Below are positions 26,969 through 35,408 of a stretch of DNA of 64,000 nucleotides, piece after piece. The notes beneath the pieces are model-generated. The model saw nothing but the letters and a program-made list of their open reading frames with translations. It was not told the origin of the DNA and made no database searches. The position numbers were made by a program, and so were the translations under genes. Origin of the DNA: Streptomyces vilmorinianum (GTDB lineage: Bacteria; Actinomycetota; Actinomycetes; Streptomycetales; Streptomycetaceae); contig NZ_CP040244.1 in NCBI RefSeq assembly GCF_005517195.1, positions 5,970,001-6,034,000 of the forward strand. The letters run 5' to 3'. Each line of letters starts with the position of its first letter. The stretch's first letter is position 1.

Positions 26969-28222
26969 CTACTTGATCCACTCCGACCACGGCATGTTCC
27001 AGCCGTTGAGACCGTTGTCGGGGGCGATCTGCTTGTCCTTGGAGTTCTTCACGATCACCACGTCGCCGATGATCGAGCGGTCGTAGAACCAGGCCGCCGG
27101 CATCGAGCTGTCGCCGGCGCCGCGCGCGTCCCGCAGACCGACGCAGCCGTGGCTGACGTTGGCCGAGCCGAAGGTCCCGGCCGAGGCCCAGTAGTTGCCG
27201 TGGACGAAGGTGCCCGAGGTGGACAGACGCATCGCGTGCGGCACGTCCTTGATGTCGTACTCACCGCCGAAGCCGACCGTGGCCCCGTTCATCCGGGTCA
27301 CCTTGTACTTCTCGCTGATGACCATCTGACCGTTGTACGTGGTCGTGGACGGCGCGCCCGCGGTGATCGGGATCGTCTTGATGATCTTGCCGTCGCGCTC
27401 GACCTTCATCGTCTTGGCGGTGGCGTCGACCGTGGAGACCTGACGGCGGCCGATGGTGAAGGAGACCTTCTTCTTCTGCTTGCCGTACACACCCGGGCGG
27501 CCCTCGACGCCGTCCAGGTTGAGCTCGACGGTCACCTTGGTGCCCGCGGCCCAGTAGTTCTCCGGGCGGAAGTCGAGGCGGTCGTTGCCGAACCAGTGAC
27601 CCTCGATCTCCACGGCGGGCTCGGCGGTCACCTTGATGGCCTTCTCCACGGCCTCCGGGTCGGTGATGCCCCGGGTGAAGCGGATCGAGACCGGCATGCC
27701 GACGCCGACGGTCGAACCGTCCTCCGGCGTGTAGTGGCCGATGAAGGTGTTCTTCGGGACCAGCGTGGTGAAGGTGGTGTCCTTCGCCGACTCACGGCCC
27801 TCGGAGTCCTTCGCGACGGCGTGGACCTTGTACTGCGTACCCGCGGCCAGGTGGCCGACGGGCTGCCAGCTGGCGCCGTCCGCGGCGATCTTGCCCTCGA
27901 CCTCGACGCCCTTGGTGTCGGCGACCGTGACCGTCGTCAGCTTGCCCTGCTCCGCCGTCACCTTCAGCACACCGCTGGTGGCGACCGAATCGGCGCCGTC
28001 CTTCGGAGCGATCGTGACGACCGCCTGCGACGCCGCGATCTCCTGCTTCCCGCCGCCGTTCTGCGCCGGATCCTGCCCGCCCTTGCCGCCGCCGGCCGGG
28101 TCCCCGCCCCCGCACGCCGTCAGCACCAGCAGCAACGCCCCCACAGCCAGAGCCTGCAGACGCGCGCCGCCCCCGCGCCGCCGTCCGCTCCCCGCCCCGG
28201 CCGATATCGGCTGCCCGTTCAA
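26969..28222 (-). CDS. L,D-transpeptidase lipoprotein (Ig-like domains plus YkuD)
   Basis: 417-residue exported cell-wall cross-linking enzyme making 3-3 peptidoglycan bridges. Lipobox LLVLTAC, then a Gly/Gln linker, two Ig-like domains (VVTIAPKDGADSVATSGVLK; FIGHYTPEDGSTVGVGMPVS) and a YkuD domain with HGNYWASAGTFGSANVSHGC; the nucleophile is about Cys360. A C-terminal extension (NGLNGWNMPWSEWIK) is shared with the second gene. The TTG at 28222 is preferred because AGGGGAGA lies about ten bases upstream. It is tandem with a second, similar transpeptidase gene on the same strand. Confidence 0.92.
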   Translation of the reverse strand: MNGQPISAGAGSGRRRGGGARLQALAVGALLLVLTACGGGDPAGGGKGGQDPAQNGGGKQEIAASQAVVTIAPKDGADSVATSGVLKVTAEQGKLTTVTVADTKGVEVEGKIAADGASWQPVGHLAAGTQYKVHAVAKDSEGRESAKDTTFTTLVPKNTFIGHYTPEDGSTVGVGMPVSIRFTRGITDPEAVEKAIKVTAEPAVEIEGHWFGNDRLDFRPENYWAAGTKVTVELNLDGVEGRPGVYGKQKKKVSFTIGRRQVSTVDATAKTMKVERDGKIIKTIPITAGAPSTTTYNGQMVISEKYKVTRMNGATVGFGGEYDIKDVPHAMRLSTSGTFVHGNYWASAGTFGSANVSHGCVGLRDARGAGDSSMPAAWFYDRSIIGDVVIVKNSKDKQIAPDNGLNGWNMPWSEWIK

Positions 28223-28407
28223 AATGGTCGTCTCCCCTCGCACGGCCTGGACTCGCCACGGCCCCACCCCCGCGCGACTCCTCCGCGCGCACGGCGCTAG
28301 ATAATCACACCGCAGGACACGAAAGTTCCACGCGAATGTCACCGTTCAGTCCCAGTTGCCCCGAGAAGCGGGACGGTGACGCAGGTCAGCGAGGGGACGA
28401 CGGGGGC

Positions 28408-29688
28408 TCAGCGCAGCGCGGAACCGGCCTTCCACTGGTTCCACTCCATGTTCCAGCCTCCGAGCCCGTTGTCGGGAGCGACCTTTCGGTCACGGGAGTT
28501 GACCACTTCCACCACGTCGCCGATGAGCGTCCGGTCGAAGAACCAACCCGCCGGCGAGTCCGAGCTGCCGCCCTTCTCGTCCCGCAGACCGACGCAGCCG
28601 TGGCTGACGTTGGCCGAGCCGAAGGTCCCGGCCGAGGCCCAGTAGTTGCCGTGCAGGAAGGTGCCCGAGTTGGTCAGCCGCATCGCGTGCGGCACGTCCT
28701 TGATGTCGTACTCGCCGCCGAAGCCGACCGTCCGGCCGTCCATCCGCGTCACGTCGTACAGCTCCGTGACCACCATCTTCCCGTTGTACGTCGTGGTCTT
28801 CGGCGCCCCGGCCGTGATGGGCAGGGTCGCGAGCAGCGCACCGTCCCTGCGGACCTCCATGGTGTGCGCGGCCGCGTCGACGAGGGACACCTGGGAGCGC
28901 CCGACGGTGAACCCGACCGTCTTGCGCTGGATGCCGTACACCCCCGGCGCGCCCTCGACATCACGCAGCTTCAGGTCGACGGTCACCTTGGTGCCGGGCT
29001 TCCAGAACTCGGCGGGGCGGAAGTCGAGCCGCTCCTTGCCGAACCAGTGGCCGACGACCTCGACCGGCGGCTCGGAGGTGACGGTGATGGCCCGTTCGAC
29101 GGCCTCGCGGTTCTCGATGGCCCGGTTGAAGCCGAAGGACACGATCATGCCGGTGCCGACCGTGGAACGGTTCTCCGGCTTGAAGTAGCCGATGAAGCGG
29201 CGCTCGGGGACGATCGTGGTGAAGGTGGTGTGCCGGGCGGAGCGCCGGCCGTGCGCGTCGAGCGCCACGGCGTCCACGCTGTACTTGGCGGCCAGCGCGA
29301 GCCGGGATTCCGCCGTGGGCCGCCAGCGCAGCCCGTCCTCGCTGATCTCGCCGGGCACCTCCGTCCGCTGGGCGTCCTCGACCTGGACGACCTTCACCCG
29401 CTCCAGCCGTCCGCTGTCCACCCTCACCTCGATCGGCCCCTCGGCCGGCACCGCCCGGCTGCCGTCCTCCGGGGTGATCCGGATGACGTCGCCGGGCGCC
29501 CGCGCCTTCCCGGGCAGCGAGATGTCGACACCACCGCCGCCGCCGTTGTCGGTGCAGCCCGCAAGCCCGGCCATCAGTCCCGCCGCCGCCAGGGCGAGCA
29601 CCGCACCGGCCTTCGGGCCTGTCTTCCGGGTCTTGCCGGGCTCTCGACGCCTGACACGCGCATCTGCCGCGTTGTCGTCGGTCGCCAT
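28408..29688 (-). CDS. Second L,D-transpeptidase lipoprotein (tandem paralogue)
   Basis: 426 residues, same architecture as its neighbour: a charged N-terminus, helix and lipobox AGLAGC, Ig-like domains (VIRITPEDGSRAVPAEGPIE; FIGYFKPENRSTVGTGMIVS) and a YkuD domain with HGNYWASAGTFGSANVSHGC (nucleophile about Cys365). The two proteins are nearly identical around the active site and differ most in linker regions, indicating an old tandem duplication. The ATG at 29688 (ATDDNAADAR) has GGAG two bases before it, so the exact start is uncertain; the frame extends upstream without features. glgX diverges from it across a 268-bp gap. Confidence 0.92.
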   Translation of the reverse strand: MATDDNAADARVRRREPGKTRKTGPKAGAVLALAAAGLMAGLAGCTDNGGGGGVDISLPGKARAPGDVIRITPEDGSRAVPAEGPIEVRVDSGRLERVKVVQVEDAQRTEVPGEISEDGLRWRPTAESRLALAAKYSVDAVALDAHGRRSARHTTFTTIVPERRFIGYFKPENRSTVGTGMIVSFGFNRAIENREAVERAITVTSEPPVEVVGHWFGKERLDFRPAEFWKPGTKVTVDLKLRDVEGAPGVYGIQRKTVGFTVGRSQVSLVDAAAHTMEVRRDGALLATLPITAGAPKTTTYNGKMVVTELYDVTRMDGRTVGFGGEYDIKDVPHAMRLTNSGTFLHGNYWASAGTFGSANVSHGCVGLRDEKGGSSDSPAGWFFDRTLIGDVVEVVNSRDRKVAPDNGLGGWNMEWNQWKAGSALR

Positions 29689-29891
29689 GACTCCGTCATG
29701 GCTCGCTGATCCGGCCCGACCCGGAAGACAGGCCCTCACCCGCTTCAGTACGTGTTTCACGACTGGCCCAACGACAGCCACCCTCCAGGGGAAACGTGCG
29801 TGCGGGTCATGTTGGGAGCACGGCCGTACGGGCAGAACAGGTGGGAGGACCACGTGCGGGAAGCCGCGGCCGGGACGCCGCGTCTCCGTGC

Positions 29892-29928
29892 CATGGGGGT
29901 ACCTCCCATGCCGGAGGCTATGGGGGAG
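29892..29928 (+). repeat. Dispersed small repeat, copy B
   Basis: CATGGGGGTACCTCCCATGC followed by CGGAGGCTATGGGGGAG. The inner CATGGG.../...CCCATG arms are self-complementary. It lies just upstream of glgX. Confidence 0.55.
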
Positions 29929-29956
29929 GGCCCGACGAGCCGCGGGAGGCCGACAG

Positions 29957-32194
29957 GTGTCGAGCGCAGCCGAGCAGGAGGCGGTGGAGGGGGTACGGGA
30001 CGGGGTGCCGTCCTCCCCTGCCGTGGAACAGGCCGTCCGGCGGGCCGGGCCGGTGGTGTGGCCGGGCGCGCCGACACCGCTGGGGGCGCGCTGCCGGGTC
30101 GGCCCCGACAGGGTGGCGGGCACGAACTTCGCGCTGTGGGCGGGCGGGGCGGAGGCCGTCGAGCTGTGCCTCTTCGACGGCGACGGCACGGAGACGCGTC
30201 TCCCGCTGACCGAGCTGACCCATGAGATCTGGCACGGCTTCGTGCCGGGGGTGGGGGCCGGGCAGCGGTACGGCTACCGGGTGCACGGCCGCTGGGACCC
30301 GTGGACGGGCGCCCGCTGGAATCCGGCCAAGCTGCTCCTCGACCCGTACGCGCGGGCCGTCGACGGCGACTTCGCTCTTCCGCCCGAGGTGTACGGGCAT
30401 GTGCGCGACTGGCCGCAGCAGCATGTGGCCGACACCGTGCGGGACGAGCGGGACTCGGCTCCGTACGTTCCGAAGGGGGTCGTCGTCCAGGACGACGACG
30501 ACTGGTCCGACGACCGCAGGCCCAAGACCCCCTGGCCCGACTCGGTCATCTACGAGCTGCACGTGAAGGGCTTCACCAAGCTCCATCCGGGGATCCCCGA
30601 GGAGCTGCGGGGCACCTACGCGGGGCTCGCGCATCCGGCGGCGATCGAGCATCTGGTGCGGCTCGGGGTGACGGCGGTCGAGCTGCTTCCGGTGCACCAG
30701 TTCGCGCACGAGGACCATCTGCTGCGGCGGGGTCTGCGCAACTACTGGGGGTACAACTCCATCGGCTACTTCGCCCCGCACGCCGGCTACTGCTCCTCGG
30801 GGACGGCCGGGCAGCAGGTCGGCGAGTTCAAGCGGATGGTGCGGGCGCTGCACGCCGCGGGGATCGAGGTCATCCTAGACGTGGTCTACAACCACACGGC
30901 CGAGGCGGGCGAGCTCGGGCCGACGCTGTCGCTCAAGGGGATCGACAACCGCGGCTACTACCGGCTGCAGTCCGACGCCCGCCGGTACGCCGACTACACG
31001 GGCTGCGGCAACACCCTGCACGTGGTGCAGCCGCAGGTGCTGCGGCTCATCACGGACTCGCTGCGGTACTGGGTGACGGAGATGGGCGTCGACGGCTTCC
31101 GTTTCGACCTGGCGGCGGCGCTGGCCCGGTCCTTCCACGACGTCGACATGCTCTCCCCCTTCCTCGCGGTCATCGCCCAGGACCCGGTGCTGCGCCGGGT
31201 CAAGCTCATCGCCGAGCCGTGGGACGTCGGCAACGGCGGCTACCAGGTGGGCGCGTTCCCGCCGCTGTGGACGGAGTGGAACGACCGCTACCGGGACGCG
31301 GTACGGGACTTCTGGCGCGGCGCGCTGCCCGACGTACGGGATCTGGGCTACCGGCTCTCGGGATCGAGCGACCTCTACGCCTGGGGCGGCCGGCGGCCCT
31401 ACGCCTCGGTCAACTTCGTCACCGCACACGACGGCTTCACGCTGCGCGACCTGGTGACGTACGAGCGGAAGCACAACGAGGCCAACGGGGAGGGCAACCG
31501 GGACGGGACGAACGACAACCGCGCCTGGAACTGCGGGACGGAGGGCGACACCGACGACCCGCAGGTGGGCGCGCTGCGCCTGCGTCAGCTGCGGAACCTG
31601 CTGACCACACTGCTGCTCTCGACCGGGGTGCCGATGCTGGTGGCGGGCGACGAGATGGGCCGCACGCAGGGCGGCAACAACAACGCGTACTGCCAGGACA
31701 ACGAGACGAGCTGGCTGGACTGGTCGCTGCCCGAGGACCCCGGCCGGGCCGAACTCCTCGCCCTGACGCGACGCCTGCTCGCCCTGCGCCACGAACACCC
31801 CGTCCTGCGCCGCCGCGCGTTCTTCTCCGGCCGCCCGCAGGGCGCGGACGGACTGCGCGACCTCGCCTGGTTCACGGCGGAGGGCGCGGAGATGACCGAG
31901 CACGACTGGTACGCGCCCGCGGCCACGCTCGGCCTCTACCTCTCGGGCCGCGACATACCGGGCCGCGACGCCCGCGGGGCCCAGGTCACCGACGACAGCT
32001 TCCTGGCGATCCTGCACGCGGGGCCGCGCCCGGTGGAGTACCGGCTGCCGGGCCCGCCGTGGGCGGCGTCGTACGAACTGGTCCTGGACACCGCCCTGGA
32101 GGACCAGTCCGAGGCCCCGGGGACGGTGCACCGGGGCGGCGGGACGGTGACGGTGGGGGCGCGGTCGGTGCTGCTGCTGAGGGTCGGGGGGTGA
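29957..32194 (+). CDS. glgX: Glycogen debranching enzyme (isoamylase-type)
   Basis: 745-residue GH13 enzyme hydrolysing alpha-1,6 branches, usually of phosphorylase-trimmed glycogen. N-terminal CBM48-like domain (GTNFALWAGGAEAVELCLFD) and catalytic domain with VIYELHVKGFTKLHPGIPEE, VILDVVYNHTAEAGE, nucleophile region GVDGFRFDLAAAL, acid VKLIAEPWDVG and VNFVTAHDGFTL. Typical GlgX signature NHTAEAGELGPTLSLKGIDN. The GTG at 29957 has GGGAGG nine bases upstream; a longer open frame exists but crosses the divergent gene. It lies 13 kb from the main glg/treS cluster with which it should cooperate. It converges on the lipoprotein gene with a 7-bp gap. Confidence 0.96.
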   Translation: MSSAAEQEAVEGVRDGVPSSPAVEQAVRRAGPVVWPGAPTPLGARCRVGPDRVAGTNFALWAGGAEAVELCLFDGDGTETRLPLTELTHEIWHGFVPGVGAGQRYGYRVHGRWDPWTGARWNPAKLLLDPYARAVDGDFALPPEVYGHVRDWPQQHVADTVRDERDSAPYVPKGVVVQDDDDWSDDRRPKTPWPDSVIYELHVKGFTKLHPGIPEELRGTYAGLAHPAAIEHLVRLGVTAVELLPVHQFAHEDHLLRRGLRNYWGYNSIGYFAPHAGYCSSGTAGQQVGEFKRMVRALHAAGIEVILDVVYNHTAEAGELGPTLSLKGIDNRGYYRLQSDARRYADYTGCGNTLHVVQPQVLRLITDSLRYWVTEMGVDGFRFDLAAALARSFHDVDMLSPFLAVIAQDPVLRRVKLIAEPWDVGNGGYQVGAFPPLWTEWNDRYRDAVRDFWRGALPDVRDLGYRLSGSSDLYAWGGRRPYASVNFVTAHDGFTLRDLVTYERKHNEANGEGNRDGTNDNRAWNCGTEGDTDDPQVGALRLRQLRNLLTTLLLSTGVPMLVAGDEMGRTQGGNNNAYCQDNETSWLDWSLPEDPGRAELLALTRRLLALRHEHPVLRRRAFFSGRPQGADGLRDLAWFTAEGAEMTEHDWYAPAATLGLYLSGRDIPGRDARGAQVTDDSFLAILHAGPRPVEYRLPGPPWAASYELVLDTALEDQSEAPGTVHRGGGTVTVGARSVLLLRVGG

Positions 32195-32201
32195 GGGCGG
32201 G

Positions 32202-33461
32202 TCAGGACCTGGCGGTGGTGACGTAGCAGGTGAAGTCGCCGGAGATCCTGTTGTCACCACCGGGGCTGTAGGACATGGACAGGTTCGGGTCCCCGTCGAT
32301 CAGGAAGGTGTCACGGGGCTCGGCCTTCGCGGTCCACGCGGAGGGCGCCTTCCCGAACGCCGAGCGGCACTTGTTCCGTGCCTCCGTGTAGCCGTCCTCG
32401 TAGGTCAGCTCGGCCTTGGTCGTCTTGTCGACCGTGACCTGGCCGAAGACGCGCAGGTCGAAGCGGCCGGCGCAGCCAATGACCCGGACCAGGGACGCGG
32501 AGCCGAGCCCGGTGTCCTGGGAGGCGCAGGTGCCCGGCTTCACGTCATGGAGCGGGGTGAGCGCCTTCTCGGCGTCCACGGTGCCCGCGGCGGCGGACGC
32601 GGTCTGCTGTGGTGCGGCCTTGCCGAAGTCCGTCAGCGTGTAGGCGGCGCGCAGTTCGGTGACGTCCTTCAGCACGCCGTCCTTGTGGAGGGCGGAAAGT
32701 ACGGGGGCGTAGTCGGCGGTCGCCTCGGTGAGACGGCCCTCCTTGTCGAGGCGGATCGTCAGGGGGATCGCGCCCGACTGGCCCTTGCCGGTGAGGACGG
32801 ACACGCCGAGGTCTCCGGGGAACACCTCCGCGGCCCTGCGCGCGGCGGCGACCACCTCGTAGCGGCGGTTGCCGTCCTGGTCCACGGCGGGCTGCTTCTT
32901 CGGGTCGTCGGCCCCGGCGACGACGTCGGCGAGGGTGCCGCCGTAGGGAACCCGGTCGCCGGAGCGGCTCAGGACGGCTCCGGCCTTCTCGGTGAACGCC
33001 AGGGAGCCGGACGAGGTGTAGCGCAGCCAGCCCCCTCGCTCGGTCCGGTAGGCGACGGTGTTGCCGGTCACCTCGAAGGTCTGCTGGACGCGGTCTCCCG
33101 GGCGCCCGCCGAGCAGCGCCGCCGTCTCCTGGGAGACCTCGCGCGGCACGGTGACGGTGCGCACGGCGTCAGCGGTCTTCTTGCCGTAGTCCTGCGCGCC
33201 CGTCGTCCGGTCCTCGGCGGTGCCGTGCTTCGTCCGGTAGGTGAGCGTTAAGGTGAAGCGGGCCGAGCCGCTCTCCTCGGTGGCCTTGCGGGAGGCGCGG
33301 AGCTGATCGGCGAGCTTCTTGTCGTACACGGACTCGGCGGCCGGCTCGGCCGTGCCGCTCGCGCCGCCACCGGACTGACAGGCCACCAACCCCAGCAGCG
33401 GTACGACGGCCACGGCCGCTCTGTGGACTCCCTTGAGCCTCACGATGATCCCCACCCTCAT
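32202..33461 (-). CDS. Lipoprotein of unknown function with a TTA codon
   Basis: 419 residues. Short signal and lipobox PLLGLVAC (Cys28 from this start). The body resembles the LppX/LprG-type beta-rich fold in part (SARFTLTLTYRTKHGTAEDR; RTERGGWLRYTSSGSLAFTE). The C-terminal 130 residues have paired cysteines (DVKPGTCASQDTG; VRVIGCAGRFD; RNKCRSAFG; DFTCYVTT), like septum-formation-type extracellular domains. Leu71 is a TTA codon (33251-33249), so bldA should control translation. An in-frame GTG at 33443 is an alternative start; the ATG at 33461 lies inside a palindrome. Probably a developmentally expressed surface protein. Confidence 0.78.
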   Translation of the reverse strand: MRVGIIVRLKGVHRAAVAVVPLLGLVACQSGGGASGTAEPAAESVYDKKLADQLRASRKATEESGSARFTLTLTYRTKHGTAEDRTTGAQDYGKKTADAVRTVTVPREVSQETAALLGGRPGDRVQQTFEVTGNTVAYRTERGGWLRYTSSGSLAFTEKAGAVLSRSGDRVPYGGTLADVVAGADDPKKQPAVDQDGNRRYEVVAAARRAAEVFPGDLGVSVLTGKGQSGAIPLTIRLDKEGRLTEATADYAPVLSALHKDGVLKDVTELRAAYTLTDFGKAAPQQTASAAAGTVDAEKALTPLHDVKPGTCASQDTGLGSASLVRVIGCAGRFDLRVFGQVTVDKTTKAELTYEDGYTEARNKCRSAFGKAPSAWTAKAEPRDTFLIDGDPNLSMSYSPGGDNRISGDFTCYVTTARS

Positions 33462-33471
33462 GTGTCACATG
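33459..33471. promoter_or_regulatory. Palindrome CATGTGTCACATG overlapping the lipoprotein start
   Basis: CATGTG and CACATG flank one T; the left arm includes the ATG at 33461. It may be an operator or, if translation starts at 33443, part of a short leader. It is in the divergent gap before the ABC exporter genes. Confidence 0.35.
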
Positions 33472-33635
33472 TAGGCGGGGATCTTACGTCTACGCCGAGG
33501 TCAGCCGCGCCCCAGGGTGCCGCGGTCGTACGCCGTCGCGACGGCGCGGGGGGACGACCCGGGGCCGGCGTCGAGGTTTCGTGGGGAGGAAAACCGGATG
33601 AGGGATGTCAGTGGTGAACCGTAGGCTCGCTCGTG

Positions 33636-35408
33636 ATGCCCGGAGAAGATGTAGTCGCCAAGAAGTCTGCCGTACGGACCCTGCTGCGCCTGTGGCCCTC
33701 TGTGCGCCCGGTGCGGGGGCGGTTGTTCACCGCCGCCGTGGTGGCGATCGTCGCCTCGTGTCTGTCGCTCGTCATTCCGCTCGTGCTGAAGTGGATGGTG
33801 GACGGGCCGGTCGCCGCGGGTGACCCCGGCGGTGTGTGGCTCGGGGCGCTGTATCTGCTGCTGCTCGGGATCGCGGAAGCGGTCCTCTTCGGGTTCCGGC
33901 GGTGGCTGGTGGCCCGGCCGCTGGCCGGGGTCGAGGCGCGGATGCGAGCCGATCTGTACCGGCGTCTGCAGCGGTTGCCGATCGCCTTCCACGACCGGTG
34001 GGCCTCCGGGCAGCTGCTGTCGCGCGGCACCACCGATCTGATGCTGCTGCGGATGTTCCTCGCCTTCCCTCTGACGTTCTTGCTGGTCAACGGCGTGACG
34101 ATCCTGGCCGGTTTCGTCCTGCTGCTCGGCCAGGACTGGACGCTGGGGCTGGTGTTGCTCACGCCCGTCGTCCCGCTGGTGATCCTGTGCTCGCTCTTCG
34201 AGACGAAGTACGCGGTCGTCGCCCGGCGCGCCCAGGACCAGGTCGGCGATCTGACGACCGTGGTCGAGGAGAGCGTCCTCGGCATCCGGATCGTCAAGGG
34301 CTTCGGCCGCCACCGCAGCCAGGCGCTCGCCTTCCGGGAACTGGCCCGGCGGCTGCGCTCGACGGAGCTGGGCAAGGCCCGGCTGCTCGCCGGGATCTGG
34401 GCGCTCATCACGATCATTCCCGAGCTGGCGATCGGCGCGGCACTCGTGCTCGGCACCGTCCAGGTCGCCGACGGCAGGCTGTCGGCGGGCACGCTCGTCG
34501 CCTTCCTGTCGACGGCCCTCGCGCTGCGCTGGCCGGTGGAGTCGATCGGCTTCCTGCTCGCGATGAGCCAGGAGGCGGCGACGGCGACCGAGCGGTACTT
34601 CGAGGTGATGGACGAGCCTGAGGAGACGCCGGGCCCGCCGTCGGTCGAACCGGGGTCCCCGGACGGGGTGCGGTTCGAGAACGTCTCGTTCCGGTACCCG
34701 GACGCGGCCGCCGACGCCCCGCCCGTACTCGACCGCGTCGATCTGCACATCCGGCCCGGCGAGACCCTCGCCCTGGTCGGCGGGACCGGTTCCGGCAAGA
34801 CGACGCTCACCGCCCTCGTACCGCGGCTGCACGAGGCGACCGGCGGGCGCATCCTGCTGGACGGCGAGGACATCACGCTCATGGAGCGCGAACGGCTGCG
34901 CGAGCTGGTGTCGGTGGCCTTCGAGGAGCCGACGCTCTTCTCGGCGAGCGTCGGCGAGAACGTCCTGATGGGCGCGACGGACGGGGCGGGCGAGCCCGAG
35001 CTGCGGCGCGCGCTGGGCGTGGCCCAGGCGGACGGCTTCGTGGCGGCGCTCCCCGAGGGCACGGCCACGCAGGTCGGCGAGCAGGGCCTGAGCCTCTCCG
35101 GCGGGCAGCGCCAGCGCCTCGCGCTGGCCCGCGCGGTCGTCGGCCGCCCCCGCTTCCTGGTCCTCGACGACCCGCTCTCGGCGCTGGACGTCCACACCGA
35201 GGCGCTGGTGGAGGCGGCGCTGCGCGAGGTCCTGCGCGAGACGACCGCCCTGGTGGTGGCGCACCGCCCGTCGACGGTGATGCTCGCGGACCGGGTCGCG
35301 CTGCTGTCGGGAGGCCGGATCGCGGCCGTGGGCACCCACCACGAACTGCTGCGGACCAACGCGGAGTACGCCTGGCTGATGTCGGGCGAGGGGAACGAGG
35401 ACCGATGA
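33636..35408 (+). CDS. ABC exporter half-transporter, degenerate-site subunit
   Basis: 590 residues: six-helix membrane domain (about 20-310) plus ATPase. Walker A GGTGSGKTTL, signature LSLSGGQRQRLALARAV (intact), Walker B FLVLDDPLSALD with Asp in place of the catalytic Glu, and a Q-loop reading FEEPTLFS instead of a Gln. That is the pattern of the degenerate partner in heterodimeric exporters. It starts at ATG 33636 (GTG 33633 also in frame). TAGGCT lies 14 bp upstream and no ribosome site is seen, so the transcript may be nearly leaderless. Its stop overlaps the next half-transporter start (ATGA). Substrate unknown; lipid or drug export is usual. Confidence 0.93.
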   Translation: MPGEDVVAKKSAVRTLLRLWPSVRPVRGRLFTAAVVAIVASCLSLVIPLVLKWMVDGPVAAGDPGGVWLGALYLLLLGIAEAVLFGFRRWLVARPLAGVEARMRADLYRRLQRLPIAFHDRWASGQLLSRGTTDLMLLRMFLAFPLTFLLVNGVTILAGFVLLLGQDWTLGLVLLTPVVPLVILCSLFETKYAVVARRAQDQVGDLTTVVEESVLGIRIVKGFGRHRSQALAFRELARRLRSTELGKARLLAGIWALITIIPELAIGAALVLGTVQVADGRLSAGTLVAFLSTALALRWPVESIGFLLAMSQEAATATERYFEVMDEPEETPGPPSVEPGSPDGVRFENVSFRYPDAAADAPPVLDRVDLHIRPGETLALVGGTGSGKTTLTALVPRLHEATGGRILLDGEDITLMERERLRELVSVAFEEPTLFSASVGENVLMGATDGAGEPELRRALGVAQADGFVAALPEGTATQVGEQGLSLSGGQRQRLALARAVVGRPRFLVLDDPLSALDVHTEALVEAALREVLRETTALVVAHRPSTVMLADRVALLSGGRIAAVGTHHELLRTNAEYAWLMSGEGNEDR

